From: Armatimonadota bacterium
GTDB taxonomy: Bacteria > Armatimonadota > Zipacnadia > Zipacnadales > UBA11051
DNA length: 64,000 nt
Reading direction: 5' to 3'
Assembly: GCA_013178155.1 (NCBI GenBank)
Contig: JABLXH010000008.1
Span: 1-64,000, forward strand
Below are positions 53,341 to 62,192 of this stretch, in pieces. Both the position numbers and the translations under genes were made by a program. A model generated the notes under the pieces. The model saw only the letters and a program-made list of their open reading frames with translations. It had not been told where the DNA came from and did no database searches. Within the stretch, counting starts at the first letter, position 1. Each line of letters starts with the position of its first letter.

Positions 53341-56079
53341 CTAGGGCAGTGGCTGATTGCCAAACTCCAGGTCGTCCAGATAGAAGACCGTTTTGGCTTT
53401 GGCGGAGCTACTGAAGCCCAACCACGTCAGGTTCCGGAAGTCCGGGCTGCCGCAGGGCAGGTTGGCATAGGTCCGTGGTTCCTCCCCCGGCAGCGTGACG
53501 CGAAGCGTCCACAGCCCGTCGGCGTCGCGTCCCACTCGCGCGCTGACCTCAAACAGGATCCACTCGTCACTCGGCAGGTCCAGTTGGTCCTGGCCTGCCA
53601 CTTGCAGCTTCCCGTCGCGCACCCAGAAGCTGGGGCCCACGCGGTAGGGCTGCACATCCCAGCTTCGCCATTCGTGGTACATCACCACCCCCGCTCCCAC
53701 TCGCATGGCGAAGCGGCAGGTGGTGACGCCGGAGTTATGGTTCGGCCCGTAGACCAGGTGCGGGTTGAAGTCGTGCTGCAGTCCCTCCGCATCCATGATC
53801 TTTAGGCTCTGTCTGCCACTGTAGGCCGCTTCGTCGGTCACGACGATGGCGTCGCCCTTGTTCTCCGTGTTGGCCTGGGCATCCACCGGCGGCGTGTTGA
53901 CGGGCTGTTGGTCGAAGTTGTCGCTGATGCTGAGCGGTGGCGGCGGGGGCGGCGGCGGGCAAAACTCCAGCGGGGCGTAGGTCAGGCCCGCTGCGAGCGC
54001 TACCCACGCCGGGTCACCATAGACGCCCGCCTGCGTGTAGTCAAAGGGCGTGAACCCTACCTGGGTTGCCGGGGAACCCTCACGCAGGCGGAAGTCTCCA
54101 TTCTGCGGGTCCACAAACAGCGGGTCGGCGACGATGGACCCCTCCTCCTTGCCCTGCGCCTGCCATTCCTCCAGCGTGAACTCATGGAACTTCACCGGTT
54201 CGCCGGACGCGTTCCAGTAAAGGTTGTGATCTGATTCCACATTGGCGTCGCGCATGCTGCCAGCGCCGTACAAGGGCCCCTGATCCCAGTAGACCAGATT
54301 GTTGCGGAAGGTGAAGGAGCGGTGCTGCTCAACCCGCGACCGCTGTATCTGGCCATCCATGCTGAAGGCCAGGATGTTGTTGCGGATCAGGTTGTCCTGG
54401 CCATAGTGCTGGTGGTAGGTGCCGGTCTTCACTCGATAGACGAGATTGTTCTCCATGGTGATGTTGCTGGAGCCCTCGTCGTTGTACAGTCCCCAGCCGC
54501 CGCGGCCATACAGGTCATAGGAGTAGACGTCATGGATGCGGTTGTTGCTGACTGTGGCGCCGTCCTGCAGGCCCAGGGTGTAGACCCCGCCCATATCGCT
54601 CAGCACGCCCTGGCCGATGTGGTGGATATGATTGAAGTCAATGGTGTTGCGGTGGCAGATGGTGGGGTTGTAGCCCCAGCTCCAGCCCACCGAGATGCCG
54701 GTGTAGTAGGTGTCGGAGATGTCGTTGTGGGTGACCTTGTTGTCGCTGCTTTGGCCGATCCAGACGCCAATGGCGCCGGGGAAGATGCGCCCCACCTGGT
54801 AGATGATGTTGTTGTCTACTGTGATGCGGTGGGTCTGGTTGCTCTCATCGGGATCAATGCCGCCCTCGCCGATGCGGACGCCCCCCGCCCCCAGGTCGTG
54901 CAGGTACGTCCGGGTTACGCTGCAGTCCCGGCAGCCACGCCGGAACCAGACTCCGTAGATGCCGGTGTGGGCCACCTCGCACTGGTCAATGGTGACGTTC
55001 CGCGCTCCGTCGGCCATGATGACCGCGGGCACGGTGAAGGCGGCCTGTCCGTCCGCATGGCCCTGGGGCGGAGTAACCCACTGGGAGTATCGGAAAGACA
55101 GCCCACGGAGCGTCACGTGCTCCACATACATTCCCAGGGCCGGGTCCCCAGCAAACCGGACGAAGGCATCGGGGCCGGCCGGGGCGATGACCTCGGCGGT
55201 CGTCATGTCCTCTCCGGGGCGAGGGATGTAGGACAACGTGCCGTTACGGTCCAGGAACCACTCTCCTGGCTGGTCGAGGGCGGACTTCAGGTTCTCCAGG
55301 ACGTAGCGCTGGTTGGCACCCCAGTAGCCGAAGCCCCAGCCGATGGGCGCGGCGACGACGATCATGTTGGTGGCCGGATCCACGGCGGTGATACGGCTGC
55401 GGGAGACCTCCCAGGAGTGATAGGCCACCAGGTTGACGTCCTTGAGTTCCTCCGGACTGAGGTCCAGGAGGGGCGCGACGTCCTCGGGGTAGCCGATGAG
55501 AGCGCGGCTATTGAGGTCGGCGACTTCGCTGGTGACGGGGTCCTTGGCGTATCTCACCTTCTTGGCCATGAAGTGGTAGAACTTGTTGGGCGTCCGGGCC
55601 CGGATGGCGCGCTTGCCGTTGACCCAGAGCTGCTCGAAGGTCCAGTTGCCGGCAGCGACGTCCGGTAAGTTGGCCCTCCATACGCCATCAGGTCCTTCCT
55701 GCCAGCCCGCAATGCGCCGGCCTGCCGACAGGACTACCTCTGCCCCGGGCGCGGCCTCGTAAGCCACGGGGGCCCCTTCGGTCCCACTGTCCTGGGGCCC
55801 AAAGATGACAGGCTCGGTCAGCGGGTAGGTTCCAGCGGCGAACTCAACGCGGACTGGTTCCACCAACTGCCCGGCGGCCTTCAGCTTGCGCACAGCGTCG
55901 CGCGCGCCCACGAGCGAAGCCAAAGGCCCGTCGGTGCCGGCTGCATTCGGCGTGGCGATGGTACCCGACCAGGCGTCGTTGCCGTTCGGAGCGACGAATA
56001 GGGTTGCCGCTACTGCGGGTCGCACGGCGAGGGCCAGCATTAGTGGTATCGCGAGAAGCAGAACTCGTTCCGGCACCAT
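53341..56079 (-). CDS. Secreted right-handed beta-helix protein with LamG-like C-terminus
   Basis: The 912-residue protein has a signal peptide and then starts [20 protein letters not shown], as in DUF1565/GH141-type parallel beta-helix enzymes. Residues about 325-560 carry many helix turns: [84 protein letters not shown] linker with PPPPPPP (about 705) joins a C-terminal concanavalin-like domain ([13 protein letters not shown]). Such proteins are pectate-lyase-like or GH141 glycosidases. Active-site residues could not be assigned. GGAGG sits five bases before ATG 56079. Confidence 0.8.
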   Translation of the reverse strand: MVPERVLLLAIPLMLALAVRPAVAATLFVAPNGNDAWSGTIATPNAAGTDGPLASLVGARDAVRKLKAAGQLVEPVRVEFAAGTYPLTEPVIFGPQDSGTEGAPVAYEAAPGAEVVLSAGRRIAGWQEGPDGVWRANLPDVAAGNWTFEQLWVNGKRAIRARTPNKFYHFMAKKVRYAKDPVTSEVADLNSRALIGYPEDVAPLLDLSPEELKDVNLVAYHSWEVSRSRITAVDPATNMIVVAAPIGWGFGYWGANQRYVLENLKSALDQPGEWFLDRNGTLSYIPRPGEDMTTAEVIAPAGPDAFVRFAGDPALGMYVEHVTLRGLSFRYSQWVTPPQGHADGQAAFTVPAVIMADGARNVTIDQCEVAHTGIYGVWFRRGCRDCSVTRTYLHDLGAGGVRIGEGGIDPDESNQTHRITVDNNIIYQVGRIFPGAIGVWIGQSSDNKVTHNDISDTYYTGISVGWSWGYNPTICHRNTIDFNHIHHIGQGVLSDMGGVYTLGLQDGATVSNNRIHDVYSYDLYGRGGWGLYNDEGSSNITMENNLVYRVKTGTYHQHYGQDNLIRNNILAFSMDGQIQRSRVEQHRSFTFRNNLVYWDQGPLYGAGSMRDANVESDHNLYWNASGEPVKFHEFTLEEWQAQGKEEGSIVADPLFVDPQNGDFRLREGSPATQVGFTPFDYTQAGVYGDPAWVALAAGLTYAPLEFCPPPPPPPPLSISDNFDQQPVNTPPVDAQANTENKGDAIVVTDEAAYSGRQSLKIMDAEGLQHDFNPHLVYGPNHNSGVTTCRFAMRVGAGVVMYHEWRSWDVQPYRVGPSFWVRDGKLQVAGQDQLDLPSDEWILFEVSARVGRDADGLWTLRVTLPGEEPRTYANLPCGSPDFRNLTWLGFSSSAKAKTVFYLDDLEFGNQPLP

Positions 56080-56205
56080 ACGCACCTCCGGCAGATACGG
56101 ACGCAGGCAGCGCAGCGGGTGTAAAGTTCGTCGCCAGCTTGGCCGCCTCCTGTATGGAATTCGCTTCAGTTATGCCAACTTGCTCGCCCAAAAAGGGAAG
56201 AGGTG

Positions 56206-56214
56206 TGCTATAAT
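56206..56214 (+). promoter_or_regulatory. Extended -10 promoter for the HAF-repeat gene
   Basis: TGCTATAAT is a perfect consensus -10 hexamer with the TGn extension. No convincing -35 lies at 16-18 bp (TTGCTC is 23 bp upstream). It would give a leader of about 140 bases before the GTG at 56360. The rest of the 280-bp divergent spacer shows no gene. Confidence 0.55.
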
Positions 56215-56359
56215 CTATGATGTCCCGAAATCGGTGTTCGCTTGAGTCGTGGTGACCCCTGTCGTATCCTCTCACCGTGGTCACCCCCTTCAGGTACTCG
56301 CAGCCTACGGGCGACGTTCGGCCACAGGCCGGCACTGCGTGCACTGAGGAGGGAGAGAG

Positions 56360-57502
56360 GTGGCCAAGTTCGCTCCCAATGGCGCCAGCGTTCGCTGGTT
56401 CACCGTCCTGGCCCTGGCAGCACTGGTTGCATCTGGGCTGTCCATGGCATCCGAATACTCCATCGTTGATCTGGGTACGCTCGGCAAACCGACGCAGACG
56501 CGCGCCAGCGGACTGAGTTCCGATGGAGTGGTCGTGGGTTCGAGCATTCCCGTGGCAACCGGCCGTCGCGGCTTCGTGTGGGATTCCGTCAATGGCATGC
56601 GCGAGCTTCCTACCCTGGGAGGCGACTATAGCTGGGCCTATGACGTGAACGACAGTGGCCAGATGGTCGGTGATAGCTGGTTACTCGGCTGGAGCAAGGG
56701 TGCCCGTGCGTTCCTGTGGGACCAGAGCAACCCGATGGAGGACCTGGGTACCCTGGGCGGCAAGTTCAGTTACGGCCGCGGGATCAACAACCAGGGGCAG
56801 GTCGTTGGGCACAGCCACATAGGCCGCAATCTCGGCGTTCGCGCCTTCCTGTGGGACGAGACCAATGGTCTGCAGGACCTCGGGACTCTCGGCGGGCGCG
56901 ATAGCTGGGCCAAGGACATTAACGAGAGCGGTGTCGTCGCGGGCACCAGTCGCATCGCCAACACACAGCGCCGGGCAGCGCTGTGGGATGAGACCTCGGG
57001 TTGGACCCAGATTCCGGTCACCCCGGACACGGTCGGCGCCCACGGCATGGGCCTGAATGAGGCTGAACAAGCAGTCGGGTTCCTCTGGGGAGAGGATTTC
57101 ACCCATGCCTTTGTCTGGGACGTAACCTCCGGGCTGACGGAGATCGGCACCCTCGGGGGAAACGTGAGTGAGGGCCTGGGCATCAACTCCGAGGGCACAA
57201 TCGTCGGGCGATCCAAGCAAGCCGACGGCAAGTACCGCGCGTTCATCTGGGATGAGACCAACGGCCTGCGCAATCTCAACGACCTGGTGGATCCCGGGTC
57301 TGGTTGGACCCTGATCCGTGCGACACGAATCAACGATGCCGGGCAGATCACGGGCTTTGGGATTGTCAACGGCGAGCAACACGCGTACCTTCTGATACCG
57401 GAGGGCAACGAGTACGGGACGACGCCGGAGTTGTCAACCTGGGCCCTGCTGCTCTGTAGCGCCGCGGCGGGGGTTATGCTCTGCCGGCGACGACGTGGCT
57501 AA
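56360..57502 (+). CDS. Extracellular HAF-repeat protein with PELSTW exosortase-type anchor
   Basis: The 380-residue protein has a signal peptide (FTVLALAALVASGLSMA) and about five HAF-family repeats, recognisable as FxWD..NG...LGTLGG..S.A..IN..GQVVG, near residues 70, 120, 165, 240 and 290. The C-terminus reads PELSTWALLLCSAAAG, then LCRRRRG: a short motif, one hydrophobic helix and an arginine cluster, the tripartite form of PEP-CTERM-like sorting signals recognised by exosortases. It should be a surface or matrix beta-propeller-like protein. GTG 56360 follows GGAGG. A hairpin terminator lies just downstream. Confidence 0.85.
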   Translation: MAKFAPNGASVRWFTVLALAALVASGLSMASEYSIVDLGTLGKPTQTRASGLSSDGVVVGSSIPVATGRRGFVWDSVNGMRELPTLGGDYSWAYDVNDSGQMVGDSWLLGWSKGARAFLWDQSNPMEDLGTLGGKFSYGRGINNQGQVVGHSHIGRNLGVRAFLWDETNGLQDLGTLGGRDSWAKDINESGVVAGTSRIANTQRRAALWDETSGWTQIPVTPDTVGAHGMGLNEAEQAVGFLWGEDFTHAFVWDVTSGLTEIGTLGGNVSEGLGINSEGTIVGRSKQADGKYRAFIWDETNGLRNLNDLVDPGSGWTLIRATRINDAGQITGFGIVNGEQHAYLLIPEGNEYGTTPELSTWALLLCSAAAGVMLCRRRRG

Positions 57503-57523
57503 CACCTTCAACAAGAGCCCTAC

Positions 57524-57556
57524 CGGAGGCCGCCTGTCCACAGCAGGCGGCTTCCG
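57524..57556. terminator. 13-bp stem-loop terminator after the HAF gene
   Basis: CGGAGGCCGCCTG pairs with CAGGCGGCTTCCG (12 Watson-Crick pairs and one G-U) around a 7-base loop. It lies 21 bp after the HAF stop. No T-run follows. Confidence 0.6.
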
Positions 57557-57639
57557 TGCTGTCAGGGCGAAGGTTGACGGACGCACGGGGAGGAAGTGCC
57601 GGCCAGATGCACCGAGACCACCGTGCAAGGTGTTCACCT

Positions 57640-58947
57640 ATGGAACCCGTCAAGATCGTGCTCATCGGGGCTGGCAGCAGTAGCTTCGGTCCCGGCACCA
57701 TCAACAGTCTGCTGGCGGCGCGAGACCTGCTGGCGCACCGCTCGCTGCACCTGGTGCTGGTAGACACCAACGAAGCCGCTCTGGACCGCATGTCGCGCTA
57801 CGCTGCAGCCATCAGAGCCTACCGGGGCCTGGAGGTCGCGCTGGAGGCCACCACAGACCGGTGCGAGGCGCTCCCGGGGGCCGACTTCGTGGTCACGGCC
57901 GTCTCCGTGCGGCGTTACGAACTCTGGCGCGAGGACTTCCTGGTGCCGCTGGCCTATGGCTTCCGCCATCCGTACGGCGAGTGCGGCGGACCGGGCGCGG
58001 CCTTCCACACCCTCCGCAGCCTGCATCTGATCATCCCCATCGCTCGCGACATGGAGCGCCTGTGCCCGGACGCCTGGCTGCTGAACTTCACCAACCCCGA
58101 GAGCCGGGTCTGCCAGGGTGTGAGCCAACTGACGCAGGTCCGCTCCGCCGGCCTGTGCCATGGCTTCCACAGCACCTACCAGACGGTGGCGGAGGTGCTC
58201 GGCCGCCCGGCTGAGGGGTTGGAGCTGGACCTGGGCGGCCTCAACCACTTCCACTGGGTCCTGGGCATCCGCGACCGTGCCACCGGGCAGGATCTCCTGC
58301 CAGAGTTCGAGCGCGCCATGAGTCAGGGGGGGAGCGGCAATCTGCCACCCCTGACACGCTTCCTCTACGAGACCTTCGGCCGGCTGCCCTTCCCCTCGGA
58401 CGACCACATCGGCGAGTATCTCCGTTTCGGCTATGAGTTCCTGGGGCCGCACTACCTGCAGTACGAAGCCCGGGTGGAGGCTGGGGCTGCCTGGGAGAAT
58501 GCCCCGGCGCAGGTGGTCAGCAGCATCGCCGATGGCACCAGAGCAGTGACCGAGGAACTGGCGGCGCCCAGTGGCGAACTGGTGGCGCCTCTGATCACGG
58601 ACATCATGCTCAACACCGGCGCAAGACGGGAATCGGTCAATGTGCCGAATGTGGGCCCCGCCATCGCCAATCTGCCGACTGATGCCGTGGTGGAGGTCCC
58701 GGCGACGGCGGACGCCGACGGCATCCATCCCGCGCCGGTGGGACCGCTACCCGAGCCGGTCGCGGCCCTGTGCCAGACCCAGGTCGCCATCCAGAAGCTG
58801 CTGGTGGAGGCCTACGCCACCGGGAGTCGCCAGGCGCTGCTGCAGGCGCTCCTCCTGGAGCCGACGGTGGACGACACCCGGCGCTGCCGGCAGATGATGG
58901 ACGAGATGCTGCGGCGCCAGCAACCCTACCTGCCCGAACTGACCTGA
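57640..58947 (+). CDS. GH4-family NAD/Mn-dependent glycosidase (alpha-galactosidase/6-phospho-glucosidase type)
   Basis: The 435-residue protein begins VKIVLIGAGSSSFGPG, the NAD-binding loop of GH4. Further family signatures are DFVVTAVSVRRYELW, WLLNFTNPES, GLCHGFHSTYQ with the metal-binding Cys-His, and GLNHFHWVLGI with another His. GH4 enzymes open glycosides by an oxidation-elimination mechanism with NAD and Mn2+; members act on alpha-galactosides, alpha-glucuronides or 6-phospho-glycosides. The absence of a PTS here favours a non-phosphorylated substrate. It has no signal peptide, so it acts on imported oligosaccharides. ATG 57640 was chosen since the upstream extension crosses the terminator. 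Confidence 0.9.
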   Translation: MEPVKIVLIGAGSSSFGPGTINSLLAARDLLAHRSLHLVLVDTNEAALDRMSRYAAAIRAYRGLEVALEATTDRCEALPGADFVVTAVSVRRYELWREDFLVPLAYGFRHPYGECGGPGAAFHTLRSLHLIIPIARDMERLCPDAWLLNFTNPESRVCQGVSQLTQVRSAGLCHGFHSTYQTVAEVLGRPAEGLELDLGGLNHFHWVLGIRDRATGQDLLPEFERAMSQGGSGNLPPLTRFLYETFGRLPFPSDDHIGEYLRFGYEFLGPHYLQYEARVEAGAAWENAPAQVVSSIADGTRAVTEELAAPSGELVAPLITDIMLNTGARRESVNVPNVGPAIANLPTDAVVEVPATADADGIHPAPVGPLPEPVAALCQTQVAIQKLLVEAYATGSRQALLQALLLEPTVDDTRRCRQMMDEMLRRQQPYLPELT

Positions 58948-58968
58948 GATCCCGCGAGGAGTGCATAT

Positions 58969-60195
58969 ATGCCAAGCCGCCCCGACCCTGTCCTGACCGA
59001 CCTGGCAGCCGAGGCCATGACGCTATGGGCCTCCCCGGAGCAGGAGCGCCGCCGGAGACTCTGGGCCGACCACTTCAACGGTCGGACCCGTGAGGTCCCG
59101 GTCAGTTGCGCCATGTTCCAGGGCTGGCAGGACCTGGTGTGGCAGCAGATACTGCCCGAAGACGTGTTCGTCCACAAGACCGGTATGGCGCGCCTGATCG
59201 AGACCCACCTGCGGCACACGCTCTGGCGGGCCAGGAACATCCCTGACGACACCCCGGCCGACCCGACGCTGAAGCTTTCGTGCTTGCCGGCCCTGGCGGC
59301 AGACGAGCTATGGGGCGTGCCCCTAGCGTATGAGAGCCCGGAGGTTGCCGGGGGTGCTTACAAGCCGGTCCCGCCCCTGCAGGAGGACACCGACCTGAGT
59401 CGCCTCCGGTGGCCGGAGTTCCGGTCGGACGAGGCCAGCCGGCAGCAACAGGAAGCGCAGGTGCGAGAGCTCGTGGGCGACGCCCTGCCGGTGGTCTTTC
59501 AGTGCAACGCGCTTCACAACGGCCCCTTTGAGTGGGCGGTGCGGCTGCGTGGCATGGACAACCTGCTGCTGGACTGCTACGACCGCCCGGAATGGCTGCA
59601 TGCGCTCATGGACCACCTGACTGAGGGCATGGTGCGCTACCACCGGGCGCGGGAGGCGGCGGGGTATGCGGTGGGGCTGGCCGAATGCCAGCTCCACAGC
59701 CCCTGGGATGACCTCCCGCCGGGACAGGAGCGCTTGCTGTCGGGGGCCTGGGGCTACCTGCATGCCCAGTCAGCGGCGTCCTACGGGCCGGACACCTATG
59801 CCGAGTTTGTGCATCCGTACAATGTCCGGATCGCTGAACTGTGGGGGAAGGTCTACTACCATGGCTGCGAGGACCTGACCCGCAAGGCCGCGATCATCCG
59901 CGACCTGCCGCACCTGCGGCAATTCCATGTCTCCCCCTGGTCGCAGGTCGCGCCCATCGCGGCTGCCCTGCCGGCGCATGTGGTGCTGGAGGTCCACTCC
60001 CACCCCACCAATGTGCTCTTCCTGTGGGGCGAGGCGGAGATGCGGGAGGAACTGGTCCGCCTGACGGACGGCGCGGGCGACCACCTCTTCAACCTGAAGC
60101 TGTGCGACATCCAGACCATCAATGCTGATGGTGGCCGTGCGCTGATAGCCTGGTCACGGCTGGCGAAGGAAGCGGCAGCGGCCTGCCGGGGCTAG
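58969..60195 (+). CDS. Second, divergent URO-D-superfamily protein
   Basis: The 408-residue protein keeps the URO-D barrel pattern: GMDNLLLDCYDRPEWLHALMDHLTEGMVRYHRA, SYGPDTYAEFVHPYNVRIAEL, VYYHGCEDLTRKAAIIRDLP and VVLEVHSHPTNVLFLW. It is longer than and only distantly similar to the one at 29200. The HGC and HSHP segments could hold a zinc site as in MtaA/MtbA methyltransferases. Function is unknown; a C1-transfer reaction on methylated sugars or aromatics is a guess. It starts 21 bp after the GH4 gene with GAGGAG upstream, so the two are probably co-transcribed. Its TAG overlaps the convergent gene stop. Confidence 0.72.
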   Translation: MPSRPDPVLTDLAAEAMTLWASPEQERRRRLWADHFNGRTREVPVSCAMFQGWQDLVWQQILPEDVFVHKTGMARLIETHLRHTLWRARNIPDDTPADPTLKLSCLPALAADELWGVPLAYESPEVAGGAYKPVPPLQEDTDLSRLRWPEFRSDEASRQQQEAQVRELVGDALPVVFQCNALHNGPFEWAVRLRGMDNLLLDCYDRPEWLHALMDHLTEGMVRYHRAREAAGYAVGLAECQLHSPWDDLPPGQERLLSGAWGYLHAQSAASYGPDTYAEFVHPYNVRIAELWGKVYYHGCEDLTRKAAIIRDLPHLRQFHVSPWSQVAPIAAALPAHVVLEVHSHPTNVLFLWGEAEMREELVRLTDGAGDHLFNLKLCDIQTINADGGRALIAWSRLAKEAAAACRG

Positions 60196-62069
60196 CGGTG
60201 CGGGACCTCAAGCCAGATGATCTGGCGGCTGCCTCTGCTGCCCCAGAACTCCTGCCACTCACTCCAGGGGGCGTCGGGGGCGCCCCGGCTGCGGGCGCGG
60301 ACACGGTAGGACGCCCCGATGAGCAGCCCATCCCACCGCCACACGCAGCGGCCATCGGGCTGCGTGACCGTGTCTCCGACGACCACCGGCCGCCACTTCA
60401 GGTCAACCCCTCTGGCCTGGAGTTCGACCTGGCAGGCCTCAGGACGGCGGGACGAGGTGCACCAGACCTCCAGCGGCATGGCCCCTGTCTCGTAGCAGTG
60501 CAGCCCCCAGCCGTTTGGCGCGGTTGGCGACGGCACGCGGGTGGGCACAGGGGCAGCCCACCCTCGATCGTTGGGCTGCGCGGTGACCAGCCAGTACCAG
60601 CCGGCCGGCAGTTGGGCCGCACACCTGCCCCTGTCGGGCCCGTCATCCGGGAACCTGAGCGAGTACTCGGTCTGTGCCGGGCGCGGCGGGGCGGGGTCGA
60701 GCCAGGTGCCATCGAGCACAGCCACTGCCGTACCCCCGCAGAGCTCAAACTCAGGCATCGCAAAGGGGTCGGATGAGACAACGACGCGGCATAGCTCGAG
60801 CAGCGCTGTGCCGACAGTGGGCGAAAGGGGCGAAAGGAACGGCGCCCCGCTCTCCTCCGCCACGAGCTTCCAGACAGCTCCCAGCGGCGCCGGCGGGCCG
60901 GCCTGGTAGTGCCGCACATCTGTGGCGGTCCAGGAGTCCGCGATGGCTCGAGCAACGGTCCTGCACGGTGTCTGGCTCCCGTAGGCGGCGGCGAACTGCT
61001 CCTGTGCTCGCTGCTGAAGTCTCTCGGCTCCGATGTCGGCATAGCGAGGGTGCCCCTGGTAGGGAAAGACAACCAGGGCGGTGATCTCCGGCCGCAGGCG
61101 CACCGGGAAGTGCACGACACCTTGGCTCAGGGGTGGCACCGGAGCGCCCTTGAGAGCGAGCTCCGTCTGGCTCAGGTCGCCCCAGGCGGCCTTCTGCTCG
61201 GCCTCCCATGTCTGCCAGGCGCTGGTGGCGGTGGCCGATTCGGTGTCAGACAGTCCCGCGACAGCCGCCTCCACGTGCACAACCTGACTTCGTCTCAGCC
61301 AGTGAAGCGGGGCGACAGAATAGCCACACGCGCCGTCGTTTCGGATCTCGTTGCCGCCGGCGCAGCCCTGCACCCATTGAGGTGGCCCCACCGCCACCTT
61401 GCCTTCAGTTTCCTCCGGGCTGCCCCCCGGGTGGCTCAGGTCGGCCACCGGACAGGCGTCACGCTCATCGCCGCGGTTGACGTCCCAGGCGTACACAAGC
61501 CTGACAACGGCGCCGTCCACCGAGGGACTGAGGATGCCCAGCCGCAGGAGCACGGCATCGCTGCCGCGGGCATACGCTACCAACTCGAATAGCTTGGAGC
61601 CGGCAGCCACGGCGCAAGAGCCCGTGACTGTCGCCCCTCCTCCGCCAGCCCAGGCGACGTACGGGTCCGCACTCGAGTCGCAGTCATTGACCACGACTCT
61701 GCCCAGCCGCCGCTGCTGATCGCAGATGGTGAACTCGAGGGCCATCTCGCGGTCGGTCACGGGTTCCAGGTGGGCCCAGCCAAAGGGGGGCGTCGGGGCG
61801 TTGATCTGTCGCTGCGCCCAGGTCTCAGGGTCGGCCGTCACGTGCTCCTCGGCGCCGAAGGCAGCCACAAGACACTCGCCTCTGCCCCACCGTTCGCGCA
61901 AGGTACTGTGGTCGAGCCAGAGCCCGCGTTCCGCGACATACACCGACAGCGCCGGGTCATAGGGCACGGCCGTTAACTGACGGGTGGGGGCGGCAGGGGC
62001 TGGGGACAGGAGTAGCGGCATCAGCGCGGCCACAAGCGGGGCTGCGAGCGACCACCGGCGGCATGGCAT
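60192..62069 (-). CDS. Secreted protein of unknown function, beta-rich
   Basis: The 625-residue product has a strong signal peptide (RWSLAAPLVAALMPLLLSPAPA). No family is recognised. The first 300 residues read like a large beta-sandwich similar to supersandwich domains of glycosidases (LSVYVAERGLWLDHSTL, VRLVYAWDVNRG). A middle helical stretch follows, and the C-terminus has two immunoglobulin-like segments, the last resembling fibronectin III (GLLIGASYRVRARSRG). There are several cysteines suited to disulfides. A surface binding or structural role is possible. ATG 62069 follows GGGGGTGG; the frame to 62255 overlaps the divergent promoter and is rejected. Confidence 0.6.
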   Translation of the reverse strand: MPCRRWSLAAPLVAALMPLLLSPAPAAPTRQLTAVPYDPALSVYVAERGLWLDHSTLRERWGRGECLVAAFGAEEHVTADPETWAQRQINAPTPPFGWAHLEPVTDREMALEFTICDQQRRLGRVVVNDCDSSADPYVAWAGGGGATVTGSCAVAAGSKLFELVAYARGSDAVLLRLGILSPSVDGAVVRLVYAWDVNRGDERDACPVADLSHPGGSPEETEGKVAVGPPQWVQGCAGGNEIRNDGACGYSVAPLHWLRRSQVVHVEAAVAGLSDTESATATSAWQTWEAEQKAAWGDLSQTELALKGAPVPPLSQGVVHFPVRLRPEITALVVFPYQGHPRYADIGAERLQQRAQEQFAAAYGSQTPCRTVARAIADSWTATDVRHYQAGPPAPLGAVWKLVAEESGAPFLSPLSPTVGTALLELCRVVVSSDPFAMPEFELCGGTAVAVLDGTWLDPAPPRPAQTEYSLRFPDDGPDRGRCAAQLPAGWYWLVTAQPNDRGWAAPVPTRVPSPTAPNGWGLHCYETGAMPLEVWCTSSRRPEACQVELQARGVDLKWRPVVVGDTVTQPDGRCVWRWDGLLIGASYRVRARSRGAPDAPWSEWQEFWGSRGSRQIIWLEVPHR

Positions 62070-62114
62070 CCAAACCACCCCCTGCGGGTGACGCGGCGAC
62101 CAGGGCTGATTCTC

Positions 62115-62129
62115 GCACTGGCCCAGTGC
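62115..62129. promoter_or_regulatory. Perfect 7-bp dyad in a divergent promoter region
   Basis: GCACTGG and CCAGTGC are separated by one base. It lies between the divergent secreted-protein and membrane-protein genes, 46 bp from the former start. A compact operator is plausible; nothing else in the window repeats it that I noticed. Confidence 0.35.
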
Positions 62130-62192
62130 CGAGTCAATAGGACCCACGGGGCGCGGGAGGAGAACACCCCGCCTGAGCCGAACTGGCAGCGC

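Noticed and set aside
54322-55668. A 448-residue plus-strand ORF opposite the beta-helix gene
   Set aside because: It is antisense; its Val/Asp/Ala-rich pattern mirrors the helix repeats on the other strand.
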